DNA of 64,000 nt from Alcanivorax sp. (GTDB taxonomy: Bacteria > Pseudomonadota > Gammaproteobacteria > Pseudomonadales > Alcanivoracaceae), in the NCBI GenBank assembly GCA_022449455.1, contig JAKUPL010000005.1, positions 62,001-126,000 on the forward strand. The letters run 5' to 3'. The notes beneath the pieces were generated by a model. The model searched no databases. It was not told the DNA's origin and was given only the letters and a program-made list of their open reading frames with translations. The translations under genes and the position numbers were made by a program. This document shows, in pieces, positions 19,398 through 28,414 of the stretch; within the stretch, counting starts at the first letter, position 1, and every line of letters starts with the position of its first letter.

Positions 19398-21170
19398 TCA
19401 GCGCTGATCCTCGCCGTCGGCACTGGCCGTCAGCAGGGACTCCAGCTCCTCGCGGCCCCGGGCGGAAATCTCGATCAGCTTGTCGAGCTGGTCGCGGTGC
19501 TGGAATTGTTCGCGCAGCAGCCGTTCGTCCACGTCGCGGAAGGTGCGCACCACCTCGATGGAGGTGCTTTCCGGCACGCCCAGTTGCACCAGGGCGGTCT
19601 GGGCGGCGCGCAGGCTGGAATCCAGGGTCTCGCGAATCACATGCTCGACCCCTTCTGCCATCAGCGAATAGGCGTGATAGCGATCACGGGCCCGGGCGAT
19701 CAGGGTGATGTGCGGGAAATGCTCGCGGATCATCGACGCCGCGCGCAGCGACGCCTGCACATCGTCGATGGCCAGTACCATCACCCGGGCGTGCTCCAGC
19801 CCGGCGGTGCGCAGCAAATCCAGGCGCGTGACATCACCGAAGTACACCTCGTTGCCGAAGCGGCGCACCGTGTCGATGTGCTCCGGGTTGGAGTCCAAGG
19901 CGGTGAACGGAATGCGCCGGTTCACCAGAATCCGGCCGATGATCTGCCCGAACCGGCCAAAGCCGGCCACGATCACCGGCGGCTGGCCGTGGGGCGCTGG
20001 TTCGTCGTCCACCCCCCGGCTGGTGCGCGCCGGCGCCGGCCACAGCCGCGCCACCAGTTTCAGCAGCAGCGGCGTGGCCGCCATGGACAGAGCCACCACC
20101 AGGTTGAGCCGGGCGATCATCGCCTCGTCCAGCAACCCCAGGGCACCGGCCTGGGTGAACAGCACGAACGCGAACTCACCACCCTGGCTGAGCAATAACC
20201 CGAAGCGCAGGGCGTCCCGCCAGGCCACTTTCATGACCCGGGCAATGACCATCAGCACCAGGGTCTTGGCCACCAGCAGCGCCACGCCCATGGTCAGGAT
20301 GCGCAGCGGCGCGCTGACCAGCAGCTTCAGGTCCATGGTCATGCCGATGGCGATAAAGAACAGGCCCAGCAGCAGCCCCTTGAACGGCTGAATATCGGTG
20401 TCCAGCTGTTCCCGGAACGGCGAGTTGGCCAGCAGCATGCCGGCCACGAAGGCACCCAGCCCCATGGACAGGTGCAGGATTTCCATCAACTCCGCGGCGC
20501 CCAGCACCAACAGCAAGGCGGTGGCCGTCATCAGCTCCCGGTTATGCAGGCGCGCCAGCCAGGCCAGCCAGGGGTTGAGCAGATAGCGGCCGGCCAGCCA
20601 CATCAGCACCAGCGCGCCCAGGCCGATCAGCAGCTGCGGCTCTTCGTCGCCACCGCCACCGCCGGCCAGCACCGGCAGCAACAGCAGCAGGGGAATCACC
20701 GCCAGATCCTGGAACAGCAGAATGGAGAAGGCGTTGCGACCCTGGGGCGTACCCAGTTGGTTGGTTTCCACCAGCATCTGCACCGCGAAGGCGGTGGACG
20801 ACAGGGCCAGGGTGGCGCCGATGGCGATGGCGGCCGGGGTGCTTTGCCCCCAGACCAGAAAGAAGGCGGTGAGCAGGGCGGTGCTGAACAGCATCTGGCT
20901 GAGCCCCAGCCCGAGCAATCGTTTGCGCTGCGCCCACAGCTGATCCGGGGCCAGCTCCAGGCCCACCAGAAACAGCATCAGCACCACGCCCAGTTCGGCG
21001 AAGTGCAGCACCGCCTCGGCGTCGGGGATCAGTCCCAGACCCAGCGGACCGATCAGGATGCCGGCGGCCAGATAACCGAGAATGCTGCCCAGCCCCAGGC
21101 GCTGGAACAGCGGCAGCAGCAGCACCGCCGCCGCCAGCAGTACCAGCGCCTGATTGAAATAACCGGTCAT
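19398..21170 (-). CDS. CPA2-family monovalent cation:proton antiporter (KefB/KefC/YbaL-like)
   Basis: A 590-residue protein with about 12-13 membrane segments (residues 1 to about 375) followed by a cytoplasmic RCK/TrkA-N domain (about 395-530) whose Rossmann motif is GFGRFGQIIGR. The antiporter part has the CPA2 block SSTAFAVQML with the conserved membrane-embedded acidic region around QDLAVIP. Such proteins move K+ or Na+ against H+ and are gated by nucleotides or glutathione adducts. The ATG at 21170 is four bases after the upstream gene's stop, so it is the last gene of a minus-strand operon of envelope proteins. Upstream in-frame codons in the ORF lie inside that gene. Confidence 0.87.
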   Translation of the reverse strand: MTGYFNQALVLLAAAVLLLPLFQRLGLGSILGYLAAGILIGPLGLGLIPDAEAVLHFAELGVVLMLFLVGLELAPDQLWAQRKRLLGLGLSQMLFSTALLTAFFLVWGQSTPAAIAIGATLALSSTAFAVQMLVETNQLGTPQGRNAFSILLFQDLAVIPLLLLLPVLAGGGGGDEEPQLLIGLGALVLMWLAGRYLLNPWLAWLARLHNRELMTATALLLVLGAAELMEILHLSMGLGAFVAGMLLANSPFREQLDTDIQPFKGLLLGLFFIAIGMTMDLKLLVSAPLRILTMGVALLVAKTLVLMVIARVMKVAWRDALRFGLLLSQGGEFAFVLFTQAGALGLLDEAMIARLNLVVALSMAATPLLLKLVARLWPAPARTSRGVDDEPAPHGQPPVIVAGFGRFGQIIGRILVNRRIPFTALDSNPEHIDTVRRFGNEVYFGDVTRLDLLRTAGLEHARVMVLAIDDVQASLRAASMIREHFPHITLIARARDRYHAYSLMAEGVEHVIRETLDSSLRAAQTALVQLGVPESTSIEVVRTFRDVDERLLREQFQHRDQLDKLIEISARGREELESLLTASADGEDQR

Positions 21171-21174
21171 GGAC

Positions 21175-22482
21175 TCAGTCCCAGGAGAGGGGCTTTTCGG
21201 ACGACCCGGGGCTGTCCGGCTGGCCGGCGGGCGGAGCCGCCGGGTTTTCCGCCCGCACCGGCGGTCGCACCTGATCACCGGGCCGCAGCGTTTCACGGCC
21301 TTCGGTGACGCGCGCCACCGCGTAATCCGGACGCACCTCCAGCACCCGCAGGCTGGCCAGCGCCTCGCTGTCCATGCGAATCGGCAGGCCGGTTTGCGGG
21401 TCCTCGAGGGTTTCCACCGGGCGATAGGCGTTGAGCACCGTGTCCGCTTCCAGACGACCTTCGCCCTGGCTCAGCCAGACACGGTCGCCGTCGGCCTTGA
21501 GCACGATCACCGGATAGAGGGTATCAGTGGCGGCCCCGGCCAGGGCCCGGGCGATGCGCGGGTACACCAGGTTCGCCAGCCGTTCCGGATGGCGCCATTG
21601 GTCCAGGTTCTGCTGCCGGGCCAGCTGCCGCACGCTGGCTTCGGATTGCTGCCAGTCGAACAGGCCGGCGGCCAGAATCTCTCCCCCGGCGGCGTCGATC
21701 AGCCGGTAGCGAACCCGCACGTAGGGCTCGTAGCCCTGGAAACTGGCGCCGTAGAAGGTGCGCGCCTGGTCACCGATGTCGAAGGCCTCGATATGACCCA
21801 CCAGCAACAGGTCGGCGCCCTTGGCCTTGCCCAGCCGCAGCAGTTCGGCGGGCTCGGCGCTGCCGTTGCGCAGGATCGCCTGCTCCGTTTCGCGGGCGGC
21901 CAGGTGAGCCCGGTCCAGCACCCGGAAGCGGCCGGACTGGGCGAAGGCGTCCACCAGATTGGCCTGCAGGCGGGCACGCACCTCGGCGGCGGGCAGGGTG
22001 GTTTCGCCCAGGGTGTAGCGGCTGTCCGAGGTGGTGAACGGCGCCACCACGATGGCCGGCAGGTGGGAACGGTCCGGTCCCGGTGCCCGATGACGCAGAA
22101 TTACCGCTTCCACCTCGGCCCGCCACAGAGCGTCGTCCTGCCGGGCCACGCCGGTGACCCGGTAGCTTTGCAGGCTGCCCAGGGTGGGCAGTTGCGGCTC
22201 GGCCACCGAGGTGCGGGTGCCGGTCCAGGTGGTCACGTCGCCCTGACGCTGCACCACCCACTGGCCGACCTGGCGCCGGAACGCCGGGTCCACCGCCAGG
22301 GTGACCCCGCCGGCCTGGCGCACCGCCGCCACCAGGGCGTTGGCCACCGCCTGCTCCGGGTCCTGCCCGTAGCCCCGGGCGGTCACGGTTTCGGTTTCCG
22401 CGGCCCGCAGCGGGCCGGCCAGGGCCAGCGCCAGAAGCACGATCAGCGTGGAAAACCGGTGCAACGAAAAGCGCTTCAACAT
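21175..22482 (-). CDS. Exported CsgG/FlgT-like protein
   Basis: A 435-residue protein with a signal peptide (MLKRFSLHRF, hydrophobic core, cleavage near LRAAE). Residues about 25-60 look like the FlgT N-terminal domain (GYGQDPEQAVANALVAAVRQ). The middle (about 145-330) is CsgG/FlgT-M-like, with VVAPFTTSD, ALQANLVDAFAQSGRFRVLDR-type pattern and GADLLLVGHIEAFD. The tail is low-complexity Pro/Ala-rich. CsgG-like domains usually build outer-membrane-associated rings or multimers. There is no lipobox. GGGAGA precedes the ATG at 22482. It shares its domain type with LpoB, encoded immediately upstream. Confidence 0.75.
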   Translation of the reverse strand: MLKRFSLHRFSTLIVLLALALAGPLRAAETETVTARGYGQDPEQAVANALVAAVRQAGGVTLAVDPAFRRQVGQWVVQRQGDVTTWTGTRTSVAEPQLPTLGSLQSYRVTGVARQDDALWRAEVEAVILRHRAPGPDRSHLPAIVVAPFTTSDSRYTLGETTLPAAEVRARLQANLVDAFAQSGRFRVLDRAHLAARETEQAILRNGSAEPAELLRLGKAKGADLLLVGHIEAFDIGDQARTFYGASFQGYEPYVRVRYRLIDAAGGEILAAGLFDWQQSEASVRQLARQQNLDQWRHPERLANLVYPRIARALAGAATDTLYPVIVLKADGDRVWLSQGEGRLEADTVLNAYRPVETLEDPQTGLPIRMDSEALASLRVLEVRPDYAVARVTEGRETLRPGDQVRPPVRAENPAAPPAGQPDSPGSSEKPLSWD

Positions 22483-22516
22483 GGGTATCTCCCTGGCGAC
22501 GGCCACCGGGCCGGAA

Positions 22517-23110
22517 TCAAAGACCGAACAGGCTGCGTTTGCGGGTCTTGCGGATTTCCTTCTCGCCGGACCACTCGATGATGCCGCTCTGGATATTGAG
22601 CAGCTTCAGGGTGAACTTGTAATAGACGTCCTTGGTGCTGTCGTCGCGCTTCACGATGGACGACAGATTGCCGTACAGCATGAACTCGGCGCCGACCTGG
22701 CGGCCCATCTGGGCGGCGGTGGACTGATCCACCATGCCGGAGTCCTGCTGGTACTCCAGCTGTTCGCGCACCCGGTCCACCACCGACATATCCACGAACC
22801 GGAACTTGCCGGAATTGATCAGCTTGCTCTGGATGGTGTCGGTGATCGATTCGGTGTCGATGTGCTCGCTGGTCTTGTTCTTGACCCGGTCCACGAACAT
22901 CACCGGGCGACGGTCGCGGGTCATGTCGACCACGGGCGGAAACACCATCATGTCGTCCACCATCTTGGCGGCGATCATCTGCAGGTCGGTGGAGCCGAAG
23001 TCCGCGGTCACGGTTTCCCGCGCCTGGGCGTCGCCGTAATCCACCTTGGAAGCGCAGCCGGTGAGCAGCAGCGCGGTTGCCAGCACCGCCATGGACAGTA
23101 CGCGAACCAT
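22517..23110 (-). CDS. lpoB: Penicillin-binding protein activator LpoB-family lipoprotein
   Basis: A 197-residue lipoprotein with lipobox LLTGC (Cys near 19). The body matches LpoB: RPVMFVDRVKNKTSEHIDTE, LINSGKFRFVDMS and GAEFMLYGNLSSIVK are characteristic. In enterobacteria outer-membrane LpoB reaches through peptidoglycan to activate PBP1b. The E. coli linker between lipid anchor and domain is long; here it is short, which is common outside enterics and makes the PBP partner uncertain. The ATG at 23110 is preferred because AAGGAG lies eight to ten bases upstream; an earlier ATG at 23128 has no such site. The ycfL-like gene upstream reproduces the E. coli order ycfL-lpoB. Confidence 0.85.
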   Translation of the reverse strand: MVRVLSMAVLATALLLTGCASKVDYGDAQARETVTADFGSTDLQMIAAKMVDDMMVFPPVVDMTRDRRPVMFVDRVKNKTSEHIDTESITDTIQSKLINSGKFRFVDMSVVDRVREQLEYQQDSGMVDQSTAAQMGRQVGAEFMLYGNLSSIVKRDDSTKDVYYKFTLKLLNIQSGIIEWSGEKEIRKTRKRSLFGL

Positions 23111-23143
23111 TGCCTTCTCCTTTTTCATGGGCTCCGGGCGCGA

Positions 23144-23533
23144 TTATTCGCGAACCCAGATTTCGTAACGCACGGCGCTGGGGTTGGGGGCCACCGCCTG
23201 CACATTGTTCTGGCTGCGGCCGGCCATCACCAGCTGTCGCCAGGGCTGGGATTCCGGCGCCACTTCAAAGCCGTCCTTGTCGAACCATTTGATCTTGTAT
23301 TGGAAATCCAGTTCAGCCTTCCAGCCGTTTTCCAGGGTGGCCTGCACATACATCAGGTCGCCCACGGTTTTTTCCTGCAACCTTTCCACCGACAGGCGGT
23401 TGCCCAGCAGGGTGCTGTTGGCGTGCAGCACCACCTCACCGTCGTCGCCGGGGCGCGCCATGTTCGAGGTGGAACAGGCGGCCAGCACCACCGCCAGCAG
23501 TACGGCGCCCAGCGGCGCGAGAATGGATTTCAT
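23144..23533 (-). CDS. ycfL: YcfL-family lipoprotein
   Basis: A 129-residue lipoprotein: hydrophobic signal, lipobox VLAAC (Cys about 20), then a beta-rich domain with the DUF1425/YcfL pattern (ENGWKAELDFQYKIKWFDKDG and NPSAVRYEIWVRE at the end). Function is unknown, but the gene is a persistent neighbour of lpoB. Its start overlaps the stop of the COG3014 gene (ATGA, 23530-23533), so translation is coupled. Confidence 0.85.
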   Translation of the reverse strand: MKSILAPLGAVLLAVVLAACSTSNMARPGDDGEVVLHANSTLLGNRLSVERLQEKTVGDLMYVQATLENGWKAELDFQYKIKWFDKDGFEVAPESQPWRQLVMAGRSQNNVQAVAPNPSAVRYEIWVRE

Positions 23534-24891
23534 AGCGGTCCCTCCTGAACGGGTAACACGCGGGTGATCAGGCCATCGGGCAGCGACACCACGTGAATCA
23601 CGGTGAGCCCGCCTTCCACCACGGGCACGGTCAAACTAGCACCGCCCCCGGGTGTGCTCAACTGGAGACGCTGCTCACCGGGGGGCAATAGCAGACGGGT
23701 GGCCTGGCCGTAGGCGGGCAGGCTCAGCCAGGCGCGCAGATCGGCCCGCTCGCTGACCAGATTGAACAGCTGGGTCAGCAGCGCGCCCACCGGCCCGAAA
23801 TCGTCGTTGGCCTTCTTCTGCAGATTGTACTTGCCGGTGGCGCGCAGGGTCTGGCGCACCAGCATGCCGGGCAACTGTTCCTTGAGGTGTTTGGCGGCCA
23901 GGCCGCCCACGTCGGTGAGCACCTCGGTGCGCGCCGAGGCACCGTTCGCGGACACCGTCAGCGGCGCCGGGCGCGGCTTGTCGGCGGGGGAATAGGTCGG
24001 GAACGCCACCGCGAACAACCCGTGGATGGTCGGGATCGGCAGGCTCAGCTCCCGGCGCGGCGGCACATAGCCCTGCTCATAAAGCACCGCCACCAGGCCC
24101 TGGCCACGGAGGCGGCGACCGTCCTGGGCCCGCGACACCCGCGTCACGTCCTCCTTGAGCAGGTCCGAATCCGGATGGATTTCCAGCGCCTTTTTATAGT
24201 CCACCAGGGCGTCGTTGTATTCGCCGTGGGCCTCCCAGAACAACGCCGACAGATAGAAGGTCCAGGCGTTCTGGAAGCTGGCTTTGACGTCGCCGGCGGC
24301 GGCGTCCAGCCCGGCGAAGTAGCCGTTGAACCGGTCCGTATCCAGGCCGGCCTGGTCGGCCTCCTCCCGCGCCTTGGCGATTTCCCGGTCGCGACGGTTG
24401 GCGGCCACCTGCTGTTCGTTGGCGGCGCCGCGCAATTCCACGGCGGTGCCGGTCACGTCGCCCTGCCGCCAGTAGTTCAGCGCCTGGTAGGCGTGGCTGT
24501 AGATGCGCTCGTAGTCCGGCGCCACATAGGGGCGGGCGTTATCGTTGACCAGCAGCGCCCCGGCGTTGGCGGCCAGTCCGGAGGCGCGCAGGCGTGCCTG
24601 CTCGTCGGTCTCGCGGTAGTGGTCGATGGCGCGGGCGAAGGCGGAGCGGCTGGTGTCGGTGTCGCCGTTGAGCTGCTCCACCCGGCCCAGCTCCTGCAGG
24701 TAGAGCACGCCGTCGGCGCTGTCCACGCCCTTGTCCAGCAGCGCCACCGGGGCGGCGCCGGCGCCCAGGCCGTTTTTCCAATCACGGGCCTGGTCCGGGT
24801 AGGGCTGAAACAGCGAGCGGGTGGCGCAGCCGGAAAGCAGCGCCGCGCCCAGCAGGCACAGCAGCGCGTGACGGGTGAACCACCAGATCAA
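23530..24891 (-). CDS. COG3014-type lipoprotein with TPR-like repeats
   Basis: A 453-residue protein if started at TTG 24891, which follows AAGGA by ten bases and leaves a neat lipoprotein signal with LLSGC at about residue 20. Upstream GTG and TTG codons in frame would place the start inside the serA terminator. The N-terminal half is helical and TPR-like (FARAIDHYRETDEQARL, GEYNDALVDYKKALEIHPDS); the C-terminal half is beta-rich. It resembles the COG3014 proteins found with YcfL and LpoB in vibrios and relatives. The role is unknown; the operon suggests a cell-envelope assembly job. Confidence 0.75.
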   Translation of the reverse strand: MIWWFTRHALLCLLGAALLSGCATRSLFQPYPDQARDWKNGLGAGAAPVALLDKGVDSADGVLYLQELGRVEQLNGDTDTSRSAFARAIDHYRETDEQARLRASGLAANAGALLVNDNARPYVAPDYERIYSHAYQALNYWRQGDVTGTAVELRGAANEQQVAANRRDREIAKAREEADQAGLDTDRFNGYFAGLDAAAGDVKASFQNAWTFYLSALFWEAHGEYNDALVDYKKALEIHPDSDLLKEDVTRVSRAQDGRRLRGQGLVAVLYEQGYVPPRRELSLPIPTIHGLFAVAFPTYSPADKPRPAPLTVSANGASARTEVLTDVGGLAAKHLKEQLPGMLVRQTLRATGKYNLQKKANDDFGPVGALLTQLFNLVSERADLRAWLSLPAYGQATRLLLPPGEQRLQLSTPGGGASLTVPVVEGGLTVIHVVSLPDGLITRVLPVQEGPL

Positions 24892-24923
24892 GGGCGAGGC
24901 ATCCTTATTCCCCAACGGCCAGA

Positions 24924-24966
24924 CAGAAAAAAACCGGAGTGGGCAAGTTAGCCCGACTCCGGTTTC
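24924..24966 (-). terminator. Intrinsic terminator of serA
   Basis: AAACCGGAGT (24931-24940) plus GGGC pairs with GCCC (24951-24954) and ACTCCGGTTT (24956-24965) across a six-base loop with one bulged G. On the minus strand the stem is followed by seven T residues. It lies between the serA stop and the COG3014 gene, which therefore likely has its own promoter. Confidence 0.9.
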
Positions 24967-24996
24967 TTGTCGAGGCACTGGCGCGCCGAAAAGGCG

Positions 24997-26226
24997 CTAG
25001 AACAGCACGCGGGTGCGGATGGTGCCTTCGATGGTGCGCAGCTTGTCCAGGGCCAGCTGGCTGTAGCCCTTGTTGACGTCAATCACCACGTAGCCGATGT
25101 CCTGGTTGGTTTGCAGGTATTGGCCGCAGATGTTGATGTCGTTCTCGGAGAAGATCGCGTTGATCTGGCTGAGAATGCCCGGGATGTTCTTGTGGATGTG
25201 CAGCAGCCGGTGCATGTCCGGGTGAGACGGCAGGGCCACTTCCGGGAAATTCACCGCGCTCAGGGTGGAACCGTTGTCGGAGTAGCGGATCAGCTTCTCG
25301 GACACCTCGGTGCCGATGTTCTCCTGGGCCTCGTGGGTGGAGCCACCGATGTGCGGGGTCAGGATCACATTGTCGAACTCGCGCAGCGGGCTGACGAATT
25401 CGTCGTCGTTACCCTTCGGCTCTTCCGGGAACACGTCGATGGCCGCGCCCAGCAGATGACCGTCCTGGATCGCCCCGGCCAGGGCGTCGATGTCCACCAC
25501 CTTGCCGCGGGCGTAGTTGATCAGGTAGCTCTTGGGCTTCATGGCGCGGATCTGCTCTTCCTGGATCATCCAGCGGGTGCCGGCGGTGTCCGGCACGTGC
25601 AGGCTGACCACGTCGGACAGACTGAGCAGCTCATTGAGGCTTTGCACCTGGTGGGCGTTGCCCAGCGGCAGCTTGGGCACCACGTCGTAGAAGTACACCT
25701 TCATGCCCATGGACTCGGCCAGCACCGATACCTGGGCGCCGATGTTGCCGTAGCCGACGATGCCCAGGTTCTTGCCACGGATTTCGTAGCTGTCCTTGGC
25801 GGACTTGAGCCAGCCGCCCCGGTGGGCCACGGCGTTCTTCTCGGGGATGCCACGCATCAGGTTGATGGTGTGAGCGATCACCAGCTCCGCCACCGAACGG
25901 GTGTTGGAGTAGGGGGCGTTGAACACCGGAATGCCGCGCTTGAGGGCGGCGTTCAGATCCACCTGGTTGGTACCGATACAGAAGCAGCCCACGGCCATCA
26001 GCTTTTCGGCGGCCTCGAACACCTCCTCGGTGAGCTGGGTGCGCGAGCGAATACCGATGAAGTGGGCGTCCTTCACGGCTTTCTTGAGGTCATCGCCGGT
26101 CAGCGCGGTAGGCAGCAATTCGATGTTGCTGTAACCGTGCGCGTTCAGATTATCCACCGCGTTCTGGTGGACGCCCTCGAGCAGGAGAATACGGATCTTG
26201 TCCTTCTCAAGAGAGGTATTGGCCAT
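24997..26226 (-). CDS. serA: D-3-phosphoglycerate dehydrogenase
   Basis: A 409-residue SerA of the E. coli-like length, with the 2-hydroxyacid dehydrogenase catalytic and NAD domains (NAD motif GIVGYGNIGAQVSVLAE, about 155-171; catalytic Arg in NYARGKVVD, Glu in the PEEPKG region and His in TPHIGGST) and a C-terminal ACT domain (from about 335) that gives serine feedback inhibition. It makes 3-phosphohydroxypyruvate, and in the reverse side reaction reduces 2-oxoglutarate to D-2-hydroxyglutarate. The divergent flavoprotein gene removes that product in Pseudomonas. A 16-base palindrome lies between the two genes. Confidence 0.96.
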   Translation of the reverse strand: MANTSLEKDKIRILLLEGVHQNAVDNLNAHGYSNIELLPTALTGDDLKKAVKDAHFIGIRSRTQLTEEVFEAAEKLMAVGCFCIGTNQVDLNAALKRGIPVFNAPYSNTRSVAELVIAHTINLMRGIPEKNAVAHRGGWLKSAKDSYEIRGKNLGIVGYGNIGAQVSVLAESMGMKVYFYDVVPKLPLGNAHQVQSLNELLSLSDVVSLHVPDTAGTRWMIQEEQIRAMKPKSYLINYARGKVVDIDALAGAIQDGHLLGAAIDVFPEEPKGNDDEFVSPLREFDNVILTPHIGGSTHEAQENIGTEVSEKLIRYSDNGSTLSAVNFPEVALPSHPDMHRLLHIHKNIPGILSQINAIFSENDINICGQYLQTNQDIGYVVIDVNKGYSQLALDKLRTIEGTIRTRVLF

Positions 26227-26308
26227 GGGTGCTCTCGGTAGCGGGTTAAATGGGCGCGTATGGTATCATAGCCCGCCCCGGATGAGACCCATCCCCCTGA
26301 TCGTTGTC

Positions 26309-26324
26309 TTCAAGTCGACTTGAA
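26309..26324. promoter_or_regulatory. 16-bp perfect palindrome between serA and the D2HGDH gene
   Basis: TTCAAGTCGACTTGAA reads identically on both strands. It sits 18 bases before the D2HGDH start and about 40 bases upstream of a TATGAT-like -10 on the serA side (complement of 26265-26270). It is a candidate operator shared by the two genes; the binding protein is unknown. Confidence 0.6.
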
Positions 26325-26341
26325 CAAGCCTGGAGTTGCCT

Positions 26342-27736
26342 ATGACCGCCCTGGCCCACGCCGCGCTGGACCAATTGACCGAGCTGCTCGGCAGCCGCTG
26401 CCTGACCGACGCGGAGAGCGCGGCGCGCTATGGGGTGGACTGGACCAAGGTGTGGGCGCCGGCGCCCTGCGCGGTGGTGCTGCCGGAAACCGCCGAGGAG
26501 GTCCAGCAGATCGTCGAGATCGCCAATGAACACGGCCTGCCGCTGGTGCCCTCCGGCGGCCGCACCGGTCTGTCGGCGGCGGCGGTGGCCGCCGACGGCG
26601 AGCTGGTGGTGGCGTTCGACCGCATGAACCGGATTCTGGACTTCAACGAGTATGACCGGGCCGTCACCGTGCAGCCCGGCGTGGTCACCCAGCAGCTGCA
26701 GGAGTTCGCCGAGCAGCAGGGCCTGTTCTATCCGGTGGACTTCGCCTCCGCCGGCTCCAGCCAGATCGGCGGCAACATCAATACCAACGCCGGCGGCATC
26801 AAGGTGATCCGTTATGGCATGACCCGCGACTGGATTTCCGGGCTCAAGGTGGTCACCGGCCGGGGCGACCTGCTGGACCTCAACAAGGGCCTGATCAAGA
26901 ACGCCACCGGCTACGATCTGCGCCACCTGTTCATCGGCTCCGAGGGCACCCTGGGCTTCGTGGTGGAGGCCACCGTGCGCCTGACCCGCGCACCCCGGGA
27001 TCTGACCGCCCTGGTGCTCGGCGTGCCGGGCTTTCGCGAGGTCATGAAGGTGCTGCACGCCTTCCAGAAGGACATCGACCTGACCGCCTTCGAGTTTTTC
27101 TCCGACAAAGCCATGGGCCATGTGCTGCAGCACGGCGTGGCGGCGCCGTTCGACACCGAGTGTCCGTTCTACTGTCTGCTGGAATTCGAACAGCTGTCCG
27201 AACAGGTCGGCGAGCGCGCCATGGAAATCTTCGAGCACTGCGTGGAGCAAGGCTGGGTACTGGACGGCGTGATGAGTCAGTCCCTGGGCCAGCTGCAGCA
27301 GCTCTGGCAGCTGCGCGAACGGATCTCCGAATCGATCGCGCCGCACACCCCTTACAAGAACGATATTTCGGTAACCATTTCCAAGGTGCCGGATTTCGTC
27401 GAGGACGTGGACAAGGTGGTGCAGGACGCCTACCCGGATTTCGAGATTGTCTGGTTCGGCCACATCGGCGACGGCAACATGCACCTGAATATTTTGAAGC
27501 CGGCGGACCTGGCCAAGGAAGAATTCTTCCAACGCTGCGGCGAGGTCTCCAAATGGGTGTTCGAAATCGTGGCGCGCTACAACGGCTCCATTTCCGCGGA
27601 GCACGGCGTGGGCATGACCAAGAAGCCCTACCTGGGCTACTCGCGCAGCGAGGAGGACATCGACGCCATGAAGGCCATCAAGGCGGTGTTCGACCCCAAC
27701 AACATCATGAATCCCGGGAAGCTGTTCGATGTCTGA
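26342..27736 (+). CDS. FAD-binding 2-hydroxyacid dehydrogenase, probable D-2-hydroxyglutarate dehydrogenase
   Basis: A 464-residue GlcD/D-LDH-family flavoprotein. The FAD-binding PCMH domain is N-terminal (LVPSGGRTGLSAAAV, about 62-76, and GGNINTNAGGIKVIRYG, about 142-158) and the FAD-oxidase C domain contains HIGDGNMHLN and the terminal AEHGVGMTKK metal/substrate block. Divergent pairing with serA is the arrangement reported for Pseudomonas, where this enzyme oxidises D-2-hydroxyglutarate made by SerA and passes electrons to the respiratory chain through ETF. A D-lactate dehydrogenase remains possible from sequence alone. ATG 26342 follows GGAG; the TTG six bases earlier is less likely. Confidence 0.85.
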   Translation: MTALAHAALDQLTELLGSRCLTDAESAARYGVDWTKVWAPAPCAVVLPETAEEVQQIVEIANEHGLPLVPSGGRTGLSAAAVAADGELVVAFDRMNRILDFNEYDRAVTVQPGVVTQQLQEFAEQQGLFYPVDFASAGSSQIGGNINTNAGGIKVIRYGMTRDWISGLKVVTGRGDLLDLNKGLIKNATGYDLRHLFIGSEGTLGFVVEATVRLTRAPRDLTALVLGVPGFREVMKVLHAFQKDIDLTAFEFFSDKAMGHVLQHGVAAPFDTECPFYCLLEFEQLSEQVGERAMEIFEHCVEQGWVLDGVMSQSLGQLQQLWQLRERISESIAPHTPYKNDISVTISKVPDFVEDVDKVVQDAYPDFEIVWFGHIGDGNMHLNILKPADLAKEEFFQRCGEVSKWVFEIVARYNGSISAEHGVGMTKKPYLGYSRSEEDIDAMKAIKAVFDPNNIMNPGKLFDV

Positions 27737-28400
27737 GCGTTATGTACACCGCTGGATCGACGGGTCGGAGATGGACCTGCCGGTGGGCAAGATCGTGTGC
27801 GTGGGTCGCAATTACGCGGACCATGCCCGGGAGCTTGGCAACGAGGTTCCGGACTCGCCGCTGCTGTTCATGAAGGGCGCCAATGCGTTGTGCACCCTGC
27901 ACGAACCGCTGGCGCTGCCCGAGGGGCAGGGCGAGGTGCACCATGAAGTGGAAATGGTGGTAATGATCGGCAAGCGCCTGAGCGGCGAAACCGATCTGGA
28001 GGTAATCCGTTATTCCATCGCCGCCTACGGCGTGGGCCTGGACCTGACCCTGCGCGATGTGCAGGCGCGGCTCAAGGAAAAAGGGCAGCCGTGGGAGCGG
28101 GCCAAGGCGTTCGACGGCGCCGCGCCGGTGTCCGGTTTCGTGGACGCGCGCGGTATTTCCGTGCGGCAGAATCTGGAAGTGTCCCTGGAGATCAACGGCG
28201 AGATGCGACAGCACGGCCACACCGGCCAGATGCTGTTTCCCACCTTTGAACTGATCGCGGACATCAATCGGGTGTTTACCCTGGAACCCGGTGATCTGGT
28301 GTTTACCGGTACCCCCGCCGGGGTGGGTCCGCTCAACGGCGGCGACAGCTTCACCGCCCGCCTCGGTAACATTCTGCAGGTGTTCGGCCGGGTCGCCTGA
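27729..28400 (+). CDS. Fumarylacetoacetate hydrolase-family protein
   Basis: A 223-residue FAH-fold protein of the short YcgM/FAHD1 type. Landmarks are KIVCVGRNYADHARELGN near the start, the metal site Glu residues in HHEVEMVVMIG, and TGTPAGVGPLNGGD near the end. Such enzymes hydrolyse or decarboxylate oxaloacetate-like or acylpyruvate substrates using Mg2+. It overlaps the preceding flavoprotein gene by eight bases and is co-transcribed. Pseudomonas genomes also place a FAH gene next to the D2HGDH gene, but the joint function is not known. Confidence 0.85.
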   Translation: MSERYVHRWIDGSEMDLPVGKIVCVGRNYADHARELGNEVPDSPLLFMKGANALCTLHEPLALPEGQGEVHHEVEMVVMIGKRLSGETDLEVIRYSIAAYGVGLDLTLRDVQARLKEKGQPWERAKAFDGAAPVSGFVDARGISVRQNLEVSLEINGEMRQHGHTGQMLFPTFELIADINRVFTLEPGDLVFTGTPAGVGPLNGGDSFTARLGNILQVFGRVA

Positions 28401-28414
28401 CCCGGCCGGCGGAT

